Below, in pieces: positions 8,918 to 17,612 of a stretch of 37,174 nt of DNA (the stretch's first letter is position 1; each line of letters starts with the position of its first letter). The DNA comes from Hyphomicrobiales bacterium. GTDB lineage: Bacteria; Pseudomonadota; Alphaproteobacteria; Rhizobiales; Kaistiaceae. Position numbers and translations under genes: made by a program. The stretch lies in the NCBI GenBank assembly GCA_024222895.1, contig JAAEOR010000295.1, forward strand, positions 1 to 37,174, given 5' to 3'. The notes beneath the pieces were generated by a model that saw nothing but the letters and a program-made list of their open reading frames with translations, did not search any database and was not told where the DNA came from.

Positions 8918-9211
8918 TCAATTGATGATGAAGGGTATCCCGTCACTGCACGTTGTGTGCTCAACCGTCCAGCGAATGGTGCCCGGCCCGCCGTGCTTTC
9001 GATCTCGCAGTGCCGTTCGAGCGATAAGATTTCTCGATGCAGTTCCCATGCCCAGGCCCTTTTTCGAATAGGGGCGGAACCTCTCAATGATGTCGCCTGA
9101 CGGTCGACGGGGATGGGGATACTTAAGCTCGACGATAACGCGGCAAAGGTGGCTTCTGCCCTCCGTCACGATGAAGGCAAGCGGTCTTGAAAAGGTGAAA
9201 AAGAACTGCAT
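8918..9211 (-). CDS. Possible small hypothetical protein
   Basis: A 97-codon frame begins MQFFFTFSRPLAFIVTEG at ATG 9211. It has a good ribosome-binding site (AAGAGGG) just upstream, and the frame stays open to 8918. The composition is richer in Arg, Lys, Phe and Ile than the neighbours. No family is recognised. It would be transcribed downstream of the M15 peptidase on the same strand, with about 118 bases between them. It may simply be non-coding sequence. Confidence 0.3.
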   Translation of the reverse strand: MQFFFTFSRPLAFIVTEGRSHLCRVIVELKYPHPRRPSGDIIERFRPYSKKGLGMGTASRNLIARTALRDRKHGGPGTIRWTVEHTTCSDGIPFIIN

Positions 9212-9329
9212 GATGCCCTCTTTGAATCGCCAGGGGATTTCAGCTTTTCCTTTTTCCGGCGGATTCGCCACGTCGCCCAGCGCGAGATCGCGACTATGCT
9301 CAAGGACGCCACGATATTGGCCGACGATA

Positions 9330-10190
9330 CTACAGCTTCGTCAATTCGAAGTGCATGCCGTCCTTCCGGCTTGAATAATGCCCGCCCCAGTAGAAGCCGG
9401 CGGCATTGGCGGATTCGACCAGTTCACGAACCGATCCTTTCTGCCCGCACTGGGCCGGCGTGTCTCCCAGCCAGTTCCATGTCGTGCTGATGTCGAAGGC
9501 TGAGCCGAAAGAGTGGTTGCTCAGCGTTGAAACGTCCTTGCTCTTCTTGCGCCTGTGCCCCCGGAGCCGGTGTGGTGCCTTGCCGCGCATGTAGCGCGGC
9601 ACAAAACATCCGGCGTAATTGATCGCAAGATGCAATAGGCTTTCCTGCTCCCAGACATCCAGCAGAGATTGGATCTTTGGCGCGGCCTTGCGGTGGCACC
9701 GAATGTAGCCGGGATAGCCGACCGCAAACTGAAGCCGGTCGTCTCGCAAATTGACGATAAAGGCATCCTCCCAGTCGGCGACACTGTCGTCGCAACTGCC
9801 TTTGATGACGATCGACTCCTCATCTGGGCGCTGCCCCCGGCGCTTCTGCAGAAACTCAAAACAGACAAAAAGCCGGTTCCTCCAAGCGTTGGACGGCGAG
9901 CGGAGGTTTGTCGACTCGTTCGGCCAGGAGAGCGATGATCGGTCCGCGTAGTAGTTCGAATTGAGAATACGGAACTCCAACGCCGATGCGGCATCGAGGG
10001 TGGCTTCGTCGACCCGTCCATGCGCATTCAGGCCCGACTGAATCTGGAATATCTTTGTCCCCACTTCCGTATTGCCACCGAATTGGGAATCCACCGGCCC
10101 GACCTGCGAAATGCCCTGCGTGCGAAGAAAGTACTGCCACCGCTGAACTTCAGCAGGCACATTGGATCCGGATCTCGACAGTTTGAACAT
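9330..10190 (-). CDS. PG-binding domain plus M15 family D,D-/L,D-carboxypeptidase-like protein
   Basis: A 286-residue protein likely to act on peptidoglycan. The N-terminal 70-80 residues form a peptidoglycan-binding-like domain (VQRWQYFLRTQGI, VDSQFGGNTEVGTKIFQIQ, HGRVDEATLDAA). The C-terminal half is an M15 (VanY-like) zinc peptidase: SNHSFGSAFDIST supplies a His and an Asp ligand, and KDGMHFELTKL at the extreme C-terminus supplies the last His. The start at ATG 10190 has GGGAGG eight bases upstream, and places the PG-binding domain at the N-terminus; longer starts add an unrelated tail. No signal peptide is evident. Together with the PG-binding/M15 layout this resembles phage endolysins and their relatives. 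The DacB-type gene converges from the left, but no phage genes are nearby. Confidence 0.82.
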   Translation of the reverse strand: MFKLSRSGSNVPAEVQRWQYFLRTQGISQVGPVDSQFGGNTEVGTKIFQIQSGLNAHGRVDEATLDAASALEFRILNSNYYADRSSLSWPNESTNLRSPSNAWRNRLFVCFEFLQKRRGQRPDEESIVIKGSCDDSVADWEDAFIVNLRDDRLQFAVGYPGYIRCHRKAAPKIQSLLDVWEQESLLHLAINYAGCFVPRYMRGKAPHRLRGHRRKKSKDVSTLSNHSFGSAFDISTTWNWLGDTPAQCGQKGSVRELVESANAAGFYWGGHYSSRKDGMHFELTKL

Positions 10191-10403
10191 GCCATTGGCC
10201 TCCCTGTGGTTTTCGCGGCAACGCGGCAGATGACGCGCAAGGGCAGAGGCTCGCGGTTTCGTCCACCAGCCGCCCGACACAGAAACCGAAGATAGCATGA
10301 TGCTGACGCTTGAGAACGCTGAGAGAAAGGACAGACAACGATTGACTCAAGCCTGAGACAATTGTCAGGGGGCAGCAACGACGCCACCCAACTCCAGGCG
10401 CTG

Positions 10404-13400
10404 CTAGGCCGGTTGCGACGCACCCTCGCCTGATGGCTGACGGGTGGCTTCTTCCGGTCGGCCGAAAAGTTGATAGAGCGACGGCATCACCAGGAGCGTG
10501 ACCAGAGTTGAGGTGACCAGGCCACCAAGGATCACCATCGCCATCGGGAACTCGATCTCGTGGCCGGGGATGTCGCCGACGATCACCAGGGGCAGCAATG
10601 CCATGCCGGTGGTAATCGCGGTCATCAGCACCGGCGCCAGCCGCTCCAGCGCGCCGCGCATCACCAGCTCGGGCCCGAACGGCATGCTTTCTTCGCGCTG
10701 CAGATGCTGGTAATGGCTGAGCAGCAGGATGCCATTGCGCGCTGCGATACCGAGCACCGTGATGAAGCCGACCAGCGACCCCAGCGTCAGGACGCCGCCG
10801 CTGGTGAAGGTGGCAAACACGCCGCCGACAAAGGCGATCGGCAGGATCGCAAAGGCCATCGTGGCCAAGCGCCACGATCCGAAGGCCGCCTGCAGCAGGA
10901 AGAAGATCCCGATCAAGGCGGCGATCTCGACCAGGAACAGACGCTCGCTGGCGGCGCGCAGCTCCTTGTACTCACCAAGCAGTTCAGGCCGGTAGCCGAG
11001 CGGGAAATCAATGGTGCGCACGGCGGCCAGCACGTCTTCCGCCACCGCGGCGAGGTCGCGGCCGCGGACATTGGCCTCGATGTTGATATAGCGCGAGGCA
11101 TGCTCGCGCTGAATGACGTTAGGCGTCGGGGCGACCCGCACGCTGGCGACATCGCGCAGCGGCACGGCGCCACCGCCAGGCGTGTCGAGCAACAGATACT
11201 CGATGTCTGTGACGCTCCGCCGGTTCTCCGGTGGCGTCCAGACATAGACATCATAGGTCTCGCCACGCTTGTAGATATCGCCGACCTCCTGGCCGGCGAC
11301 CAGGAAGCTGACGGCCCGCCGCACGTCGCCGGGTTTCAGCCCGTATTGACTGGCGCGAGCGAGGTCCACTTCGACTTCGATCTGGGGGATCTCGCGCTGG
11401 AGCGAAACGTGGACGTCGATCGCGCCGTCGATCGGCTCCATCTTGGCGCGGACCTCCTGGGCCTTGTCGCGCAGCACCTGCAACTCCGGTCCATAGACAC
11501 GAATGACGATGGCCTCACCGGCCCCGCTTAACACCTCGCGGATGCGCTCCTTGAGATAGGTGAGCACGTCGCGATAGAGACCGGGATAGCCGTCGACGAC
11601 TTCCTGGATCTTGGCGATCGTCTCGTCATACGGCGCACTCGGATCGACGCTGACCCAGTTCTCGCCGAAATGCATGCCAACCACCTCGTCCATCAGGTAG
11701 GCTTGGCCGATATGAGCGCCGAAATTGCGCACGCCGGGAATGGCGCGCAGCTCTTTGCTGGCGGCGATGGTGATCCGGTTCATTTCCTCATGCGAGGTGC
11801 CCGGCGTTGTAACCCAGTGCATCAGGAAGTCGCGTTCCTTAAAGGACGGCAGCAGCTGCTGGCCGAGGAACGGATAGAGACCGATGCCGACGACGCCAAG
11901 TACACCGGCAGTGGCAAAGGCGATCAACGGCTTGCGGACGATCGGCATCAGAACCCGCCGATAGCCGCGCTTCAGAACCCGCACCAGCGGCGACTCCCGC
12001 CGATGCAGCGGCGCCCGAGCCAGCAGGATCAGGCAGAGCGCCGGGGTCACCGTCATGGCAACCACCAGCGAGGCCAGCAGCGACAGGCAATAGGCCATCG
12101 CCAGCGGCGTGAAGAAAGAGCCCGACAGACCGCCGAGGAAGAACACCGGTACCACCGCGAGCACGATGATCAGCGTGGCGTAAACAATGGCCGAACGGAT
12201 CTCGACCGAGGCGTCGAGAATGACCCGGCCGACCGATCGGGGCTCGAGTGCGACCCGGTTCTGGCGCAACCGCCGGACAATGTTCTCAACGTCAATGATC
12301 GCATCGTCGACCACCGCCCCCAGCGCGATCACCATGCCGGCGAGGATCATGGTGTTCATGGTGACGCCCATGGCGTAGAGCACCAGCCCGGCCGCAACCA
12401 GCGACAGCGGAATGGCGACGACACTGATCAGGGCGACCCGCCACTCGAACAGGAAGGCGCCGAGGACGACCACGACCAGCACCGCGCCGAACAGGAGCGC
12501 GTTGCCAAGGTTGTCGATCGACATCTCGATAAAGGTTGCCGGGCGGAAGATCTCCGCGTCGATCTCCATATCCGGCAGCCCCGGCGCAAGCGCCTCCAGC
12601 GCTTCCTCGACGCCGCGGGTGACATCGAGCGTGTTGGCCCACGGGAATTTCTCGACGATCAGCAACAAGCCGATGTCGTCGTTGACGATTCCGTCGCCGA
12701 CCATCGGCTGATGATCCTCGACAACATTGGCAATGTCGGAAAGACGCACCGGCGTGCCATCGGCGTCGATCTTGACGACCACTTCGGCGAGCTCGTCCGA
12801 TGTCACGATTGGCAGGACGTGTTGGATACCCAGCCGCTGGTTAGCGGTTTCGATGAAGCCGCCTGTTCCGACCACCGCATCCGGCGAATACTGGAGCAGC
12901 CCCACATTGAGGGCGTCGGCGGTCGCCTCCATGACTGTGTCCAGGGTGACACCCGCATCCCATAGTCGCCGGGGCTCGACCTGTACCTGCATCATCCGCA
13001 GCCGCTCACCCCACATGGCGACATTGGCCACGCCGGGGACACGCAGCAGCCGCGCTCTTATCTTCCAATACGCGGTCATCGACAGGTCGATCACCGAATG
13101 GGTGTCGGAGGAGATGCCGATCTTCATCACCCGGCTGGTGGCCGACAGCGGCTGCAGCATGAACGGCGGCGAGGACCAGCTGGGCAGCGACGGACTGACC
13201 AGATCGACCCGCTCCTGAACCAGCTGCCGGGCGTGGAGCATATCGACGCCGCGCTCGAAATAGAGCTTGATCGCCGAGAGCTGGGGCACCGATTTGGAGC
13301 GCATCACATCCAGACCCGGCAGACCGGCCAGGGCATCCTCCAACGGAATGGTGATCAGCTCTTCGGTTTCGCGCGGCGACATACCGACCGCAATGGTCTG

Positions 13401-13547
13401 GATCTCGACGATCGGCGGCGCAAACTCGGGAAAGACATCGACCGGCATGGTCTGCAGGCGGTCATAGCCGATGGCGACCATGGCCACCGACAGCGCCAGC
13501 AGCAGAAAGCGGAATCTGAGGCTGGTTCCAATGATCCAGCGGAACAT
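10404..13547 (-). CDS. RND efflux permease, heavy-metal (CusA/CzcA) type, permease 1
   Basis: A 1047-residue inner-membrane proton antiporter of the RND superfamily. The N-terminus has the first membrane helix followed by DVFPEFAPPIVEIQT, typical of CusA/CzcA proteins. Twelve membrane helices in two sets of six with two large periplasmic loops fit the length. TM4 is intact: IALGAVVDDAIIDVEN has Asp414, Asp415 and the Glu-Asn pair at 421-422. The second half keeps TVLGIAARNGILLLSHYQ and the late GGLVTSTLVTLLVMPSLYQLFG. It should carry ions or hydrophobic compounds across the envelope with an adaptor and an outer-membrane channel; the substrate cannot be read from the sequence. It is the last gene of a minus-strand operon (permease 2, adaptor, permease 1). 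It is clearly paralogous to permease 2: both share VEDHQP, EKFPWA and IFRPA(T/S)FIE. Confidence 0.93.
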   Translation of the reverse strand: MFRWIIGTSLRFRFLLLALSVAMVAIGYDRLQTMPVDVFPEFAPPIVEIQTIAVGMSPRETEELITIPLEDALAGLPGLDVMRSKSVPQLSAIKLYFERGVDMLHARQLVQERVDLVSPSLPSWSSPPFMLQPLSATSRVMKIGISSDTHSVIDLSMTAYWKIRARLLRVPGVANVAMWGERLRMMQVQVEPRRLWDAGVTLDTVMEATADALNVGLLQYSPDAVVGTGGFIETANQRLGIQHVLPIVTSDELAEVVVKIDADGTPVRLSDIANVVEDHQPMVGDGIVNDDIGLLLIVEKFPWANTLDVTRGVEEALEALAPGLPDMEIDAEIFRPATFIEMSIDNLGNALLFGAVLVVVVLGAFLFEWRVALISVVAIPLSLVAAGLVLYAMGVTMNTMILAGMVIALGAVVDDAIIDVENIVRRLRQNRVALEPRSVGRVILDASVEIRSAIVYATLIIVLAVVPVFFLGGLSGSFFTPLAMAYCLSLLASLVVAMTVTPALCLILLARAPLHRRESPLVRVLKRGYRRVLMPIVRKPLIAFATAGVLGVVGIGLYPFLGQQLLPSFKERDFLMHWVTTPGTSHEEMNRITIAASKELRAIPGVRNFGAHIGQAYLMDEVVGMHFGENWVSVDPSAPYDETIAKIQEVVDGYPGLYRDVLTYLKERIREVLSGAGEAIVIRVYGPELQVLRDKAQEVRAKMEPIDGAIDVHVSLQREIPQIEVEVDLARASQYGLKPGDVRRAVSFLVAGQEVGDIYKRGETYDVYVWTPPENRRSVTDIEYLLLDTPGGGAVPLRDVASVRVAPTPNVIQREHASRYINIEANVRGRDLAAVAEDVLAAVRTIDFPLGYRPELLGEYKELRAASERLFLVEIAALIGIFFLLQAAFGSWRLATMAFAILPIAFVGGVFATFTSGGVLTLGSLVGFITVLGIAARNGILLLSHYQHLQREESMPFGPELVMRGALERLAPVLMTAITTGMALLPLVIVGDIPGHEIEFPMAMVILGGLVTSTLVTLLVMPSLYQLFGRPEEATRQPSGEGASQPA

Positions 13548-13653
13548 GGGCTGCGCTTCTCCCCCTCAGCCTGTCGGTTCGGCCAGCCAGCCTGTTCTGG
13601 GCGACCTGTTCGTTCTGAAGTGTGACCGCTGCTCGTCGGCCATTCTTCTTCGC

Positions 13654-13758
13654 TCCTTCCGGGCGGAAAAGTGCAAACCACTTTTCCTGAAAACGCTCCT
13701 AGTCTTCGTTCCTTCTGAGCGGAAACGTGGAACCACTATTCCTGAAAACGCTTCTAGT
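13654..13758. repeat. Tandem pair of palindromic (REP-like) repeat units inside the RND operon
   Basis: Two imperfect direct copies, 13654-13703 and 13710-13758, each about 49 bases. Copy 1 holds a perfect hairpin, GGAAAAGTG (13665-13673) and CACTTTTCC (13679-13687) with loop CAAAC. In copy 2 the same hairpin has decayed (GGAAACGTG / CACTATTCC). Both are followed by TGAAAACGCT and CTAGT. The stop codon of the adaptor gene (TAG, complement of 13754-13756) lies inside the end of copy 2. Hairpins of this form are, to my knowledge, common intergenic palindromes in alphaproteobacteria. Here the pair sits between adaptor and permease 1, where it could stabilise or attenuate the mRNA. Confidence 0.8.
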
Positions 13759-14530
13759 GCCCCACCCGCTGCTCCGTGCCGAGCAGTTCGGCCGCACCAA
13801 CCGTCACGACCATCGCGCCAACCTCCGGTCCCTCCAGCAAAAAAGCCTTATCACCTTCGATGTAGGCGATATCCACCGGTTCGCGCTGATAGACCCCCGG
13901 CTCGGGGCTGACATAGACCCACTCGTCGCCGTTGTGGTCGTAGATAATCGACCCGTACGGCACGACCGTATGGGGTTCACCATTGCCGGCGAAGGGCACT
14001 TCGACCAGCACTCGATGGCCGGCCTCCAGTCCGCCGACGTCACCGACCGTGCGATAGTAGAGCATGCCGCCGCCTTCGGCGGTGACCGTGCGATTCAGCC
14101 CCTCGTCGGGTCGCGCCTCCAGTCCGGCACCGCCGCCACCGTTCAAGGCGCGGATCCGGATCGGCAGGTGCTTGGCATCTTCGATCGCTTCGGTGATCGG
14201 AAAGGAAATCCACAGCCCGGGCGCAGCGGGCGCCGACGCCTCGCCATCGGCCATGGTCTTCGGCGGCTCGGTCAACACGTCGCCGCCGATAATGAAACTG
14301 CGGTTGGCCTCCTCGGCCGTTACTGCCGCGGTTTCGATTCCTAGCCGGCCGACCGCTCGTTCGGTCAGGGTAATCTTCACCCGTTCCCCGTCGTCGAGTT
14401 CCTCAAGCGCGTAGGGGGCGACATAGCCCTCGCCTGGTCCGCCACCACCGCCGGCTGCCTCGGCACCATAGGCTGCTGCAACGGCCAGCAACGCGGCCGA
14501 CGGTATGAGGCGGAACCATTCATGCTGCAT
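13754..14530 (-). CDS. Short RND periplasmic adaptor-like protein
   Basis: A 258-residue exported protein with a signal sequence (LIPSAALLAVAAAYGAEA) and then a Gly-rich linker. KITLTERAVGRLGIETAAV at about residues 48-66 matches the strand that opens many CusB-type adaptors. TVVPYGSIIYDHNGDEWVYV and VVTVGAAELLGTE match their beta-barrel and C-terminal membrane-proximal regions. Normal adaptors have 350-450 residues with a lipoyl domain and a long helical hairpin. Between the two matching parts here there are only about 120 residues and no obvious coiled coil, so the hairpin seems to be missing. The ATG at 14530 has GGAAGGAC before it and overlaps the end of permease 2 by 11 bases, so the two are translationally coupled. 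It probably bridges the two permeases or a shared periplasmic partner. The adaptor assignment is inferred from these strands and the operon. Confidence 0.7.
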   Translation of the reverse strand: MQHEWFRLIPSAALLAVAAAYGAEAAGGGGGPGEGYVAPYALEELDDGERVKITLTERAVGRLGIETAAVTAEEANRSFIIGGDVLTEPPKTMADGEASAPAAPGLWISFPITEAIEDAKHLPIRIRALNGGGGAGLEARPDEGLNRTVTAEGGGMLYYRTVGDVGGLEAGHRVLVEVPFAGNGEPHTVVPYGSIIYDHNGDEWVYVSPEPGVYQREPVDIAYIEGDKAFLLEGPEVGAMVVTVGAAELLGTEQRVGH

Positions 14531-17500
14531 GGGAATGTCCTTCCGACAGGAGGTCCGAAGTCGCAGTGCCGCGCCCGAACAGAAGATAGAGTGCCGGTAC
14601 CGCGCAGAGGTTGACCAGAGTGGTGGTGATGACGCCACCGATCAGCACCATGGCCAGCGGCCCGAGAGTTTCCAGGCCCGGCAATCCGGCAAGGACCGCG
14701 GCCGGCACCACCGCCAGCGCCGTACCGATGCCGGTCGTGATAATCGCGGCCGTCCGCGCCCGGGTGCCGCGAGCAACCAGGTCCGGCCCGAAGGGCTCGC
14801 CTTCCCGCTCCAGGCGCTGAAAGTCGCGGATCAATACCAGTGCGCCACGGCTGGCAATTGCAACAGTGGCGAGCAGGCCTGCGATCGCGCCAAGCGACAA
14901 CACACCGCCGGTGACCGCGACGACAATCGCGCCACCCGATGTGGCTGCCAGCAGCGCCACGAAGGCCGCTGCACCGAGGCGCCAGCCACCGGCCGCCGCC
15001 TGAACGAGCAGGAACACACCGATCAGCGCAGCGGCCATAGCCAACAGAAGCCGGTTATTGTTCGCTTGTGCCTCGGCAAAGTCGGTCAGCAGTTCGGCGT
15101 GGTACTCGAGCGGAAACTGGATCGCAGCGACCTTGCCGGTGATCTCCTCGGCGATGGCGTTGACGTTGCCGCCGTCGACCCGGGCCGTCACATCGATGAA
15201 GCGCGAAACGGCATCACGATGAATGATGTTGGGGAGTGATCCCACCGAAACATCGGCAACGTCACCGAGGCGGACCGGCCCGCCACCCGGTCCATCGATC
15301 ATCAAGTCGCGAACACTGGTGACATTGCCCCGGATTTCCGGCACGCCCCACACCACAACCTCGAAAACCTTCTGGTCTTCATAGAGGCTGCCCACCTCAA
15401 GGCCCGACAGCAATACGGCTGCGGTCCGCCGCACGTCGCCGGGTCTAAGGCCAAAGGCCTTGGCGCGATCGAGATCCGCCTCGATCCGAACCACCGGCTC
15501 CAGCACGCGCTCTTCGATCTCAACGTCGGAAACCCCGTCGACTCCCGAGACCAGGGTCTGCATCTCGGCAGCAAGGTCGCCAAGAATCTCCATGTCGTAG
15601 CCGAAGATCCGCAGGGTCACGGTATCATCGACCGGCCGGGTGTACGCGCGCTTCCTCTCCTCCGAATAGTTCAACACCTCACCGGCCGCGCCGGGATAGC
15701 CGTCGACAATCTCCCGGATGCCGGCGAGCGACGCGTCGTAGTCGGCATCAGCGCCTAGCTTGACCCAAACCTGCGCCGTGTTGACGTTGCCGACCCGGTC
15801 GGAATTGATGGCACGACCGATGTGGGCCCCGACATTGTCGACTCCCGGAAGGCCGCGCAGGTCGCCGGCAACATTGGCGACGAAACGCGCCATCGCCGGG
15901 TGGGACGTGCCGGGCGCCGCGGCCCAGTCGATGACGATGTCGCGTTCCTTGAAGGTCGGCACGACGGCGCGTTCCGCGACGGCCGCAAGCCCGATGGCAA
16001 CTACCGCCAGGACGCACGCCGCGCCGAACATCGGGCCGCGGGCCGACACGGCCAGGCCATGACCACCGCCCGTGGTCGGTGCAGCCCTGGCCGAAGCTGT
16101 CGGCGCCGCGGTGCCGGCAGGCATGACCAGGGCCGCCAACACCGGCACCAGGGTGACTGAAACGATGAAAGAGACGATGACCGCCACGGCGAACGGCAGC
16201 GCCACGGACATCGCCACCGCGCCTGCGACACCGCTCATTGCGAACATTGGCAGAGTCGCCAGAACTGCAATGACCGTTCCATAGGCAAGGGCACTACGGC
16301 TCTGACCCAGAAGGCTGGCCATACGTGAATAAGGGGTCCCAACCCGCCCGACACGACGGTACAGCCCGGCATCGACAGTGGCGTCGGTGACAATCGCCCC
16401 AATCGCCGCCATCAGGCCGGACATCATGATGATGTCGAATCCGACACCAGCGAAGAGCAGGACCGTGAACGCGGTGATCATCGACACAGGGATCGCGACC
16501 GCCGCGACGATGGTGGCGCGCCAGTTGCGCAATCCGATGACCAGGGCAACCAGCAGCAGACCCGCTCCAATCAGCGTCGCCCGCCAGAGGTTCGCCGTTG
16601 CTGTCTCGATGAAGCTCGCGGGCCGGAAGATCGATGTATCGATGTCGACGCCTGGCAGGCTCAGGCTGAGATCGACCAGCGCCGCCTCGATCCCTTCGGT
16701 GACCGCGACGGTATCCGCCCACGGGAACTTCTCGATGACGAGAAGAACACCCGGACCGTCGCCAACCAGCGCATCGCCGATCAGCGGTTGATGGTCCTCG
16801 ACGATCGTCGTCACATCGCCAAGGCGGACCCTGGTTCCCTCGACCGCGACATTAGCAAGATCGTCGGCCGTCGAAATCGGCAGGACATGGCGCACGGTCA
16901 GCCGCTGGTTGGGGGTATCGATGAAACCACCGGATCCGGGCGTGGAGGCGTTGAGAAAGCTTAGCGGCGAGAACCACAGGGAGTTGCCGGCGGTGCTGAC
17001 AATCTGGTCGAGGGAGATGTCCTCGGCCTGCAATCGGCCGGGATCGACCTGGACCTGAAGCTGCCGGTTGCGCATCCCCCAGATCGACACATTGGCAACA
17101 CCGGCCACGCCCATCAAACGGGGCCGCATCACCCAGTGGGCTTCGACCGAGATTTCAATGTTGGAGAGCTCTTCCGATGTCAGCCCGACCTGCATGACCC
17201 GGCTGGTCGACGACAGGGGCTGCAGCATGACGGGCGGGCGCGACACGTTCGGCAGGGCGTGGGCCTGGGTCAGCCGTTCCTGTATCAGCTGTCTGGCTTT
17301 CCAGATATCGGTGTCGTCCTCGAACACCATGACGATCGACGACAGGCCCGGCATGGACCGGGAGCGGATGGTCTTGATCCACGAGATACCGTTAAGCAGG
17401 TCCGCTTCCAGCGGGACGGTGATCAGGGCTTCGACTTCTTCGGCTGATAGACCCAGGGCCTCGGTCTGCACCTCCACCAGCGGTGGCGAGAACTCGGGCA

Positions 17501-17612
17501 AGATATCGAGAGATCGGTCACGGGATTGGAGGAAGCCGGCGGCGACAATGACCGCAAAGACGATGATGACCAGGTAGCGATAGCGGATCAGCACAGTGGC
17601 TGCGGCATTCAT
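14520..17612 (-). CDS. RND efflux permease-like protein, permease 2, with altered proton-relay residues
   Basis: A 1030-residue RND protein, paralogue of permease 1. It opens with one membrane helix and DILPEFSPPLVEVQT. It retains the periplasmic features ITVPLE, QPLSSTSRVMQVGL, GGFIDTPNQRL, VEDHQPLIGD, EKFPWADTVAV and IFRPASFIE. TM4 differs sharply: AIGAIVTDATVDAGLYRR has Thr409 where permease 1 has Asp414, and Ala-Gly-Leu where permease 1 has Val-Glu-Asn. In the second half ATVAIASRGALVLIRDFQ has Gly in place of the conserved Asn. The C-terminus still ends with PALYLLFG. It is therefore likely a poorly proton-coupled partner subunit, possibly in a mixed trimer with permease 1; this is inference. 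It is the first gene of the operon. The ATG at 17612 has a GGGGGGGA ribosome-binding stretch. Confidence 0.9.
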   Translation of the reverse strand: MNAAATVLIRYRYLVIIVFAVIVAAGFLQSRDRSLDILPEFSPPLVEVQTEALGLSAEEVEALITVPLEADLLNGISWIKTIRSRSMPGLSSIVMVFEDDTDIWKARQLIQERLTQAHALPNVSRPPVMLQPLSSTSRVMQVGLTSEELSNIEISVEAHWVMRPRLMGVAGVANVSIWGMRNRQLQVQVDPGRLQAEDISLDQIVSTAGNSLWFSPLSFLNASTPGSGGFIDTPNQRLTVRHVLPISTADDLANVAVEGTRVRLGDVTTIVEDHQPLIGDALVGDGPGVLLVIEKFPWADTVAVTEGIEAALVDLSLSLPGVDIDTSIFRPASFIETATANLWRATLIGAGLLLVALVIGLRNWRATIVAAVAIPVSMITAFTVLLFAGVGFDIIMMSGLMAAIGAIVTDATVDAGLYRRVGRVGTPYSRMASLLGQSRSALAYGTVIAVLATLPMFAMSGVAGAVAMSVALPFAVAVIVSFIVSVTLVPVLAALVMPAGTAAPTASARAAPTTGGGHGLAVSARGPMFGAACVLAVVAIGLAAVAERAVVPTFKERDIVIDWAAAPGTSHPAMARFVANVAGDLRGLPGVDNVGAHIGRAINSDRVGNVNTAQVWVKLGADADYDASLAGIREIVDGYPGAAGEVLNYSEERKRAYTRPVDDTVTLRIFGYDMEILGDLAAEMQTLVSGVDGVSDVEIEERVLEPVVRIEADLDRAKAFGLRPGDVRRTAAVLLSGLEVGSLYEDQKVFEVVVWGVPEIRGNVTSVRDLMIDGPGGGPVRLGDVADVSVGSLPNIIHRDAVSRFIDVTARVDGGNVNAIAEEITGKVAAIQFPLEYHAELLTDFAEAQANNNRLLLAMAAALIGVFLLVQAAAGGWRLGAAAFVALLAATSGGAIVVAVTGGVLSLGAIAGLLATVAIASRGALVLIRDFQRLEREGEPFGPDLVARGTRARTAAIITTGIGTALAVVPAAVLAGLPGLETLGPLAMVLIGGVITTTLVNLCAVPALYLLFGRGTATSDLLSEGHSHAA

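Noticed and set aside
10352-10370. Palindrome GACAATTGTC upstream of the M15 gene
   Set aside because: Only 10 bases are symmetric and it is about 165 bases from the start codon, so it is too weak to call an operator.
11670-12965. A 431-codon open frame on the + strand opposite RND permease 1
   Set aside because: The protein is an His/Arg/Gln/Asp-rich shadow typical of the antisense strand of a GC-rich membrane-protein gene, and the minus-strand frame encodes a clear RND permease.
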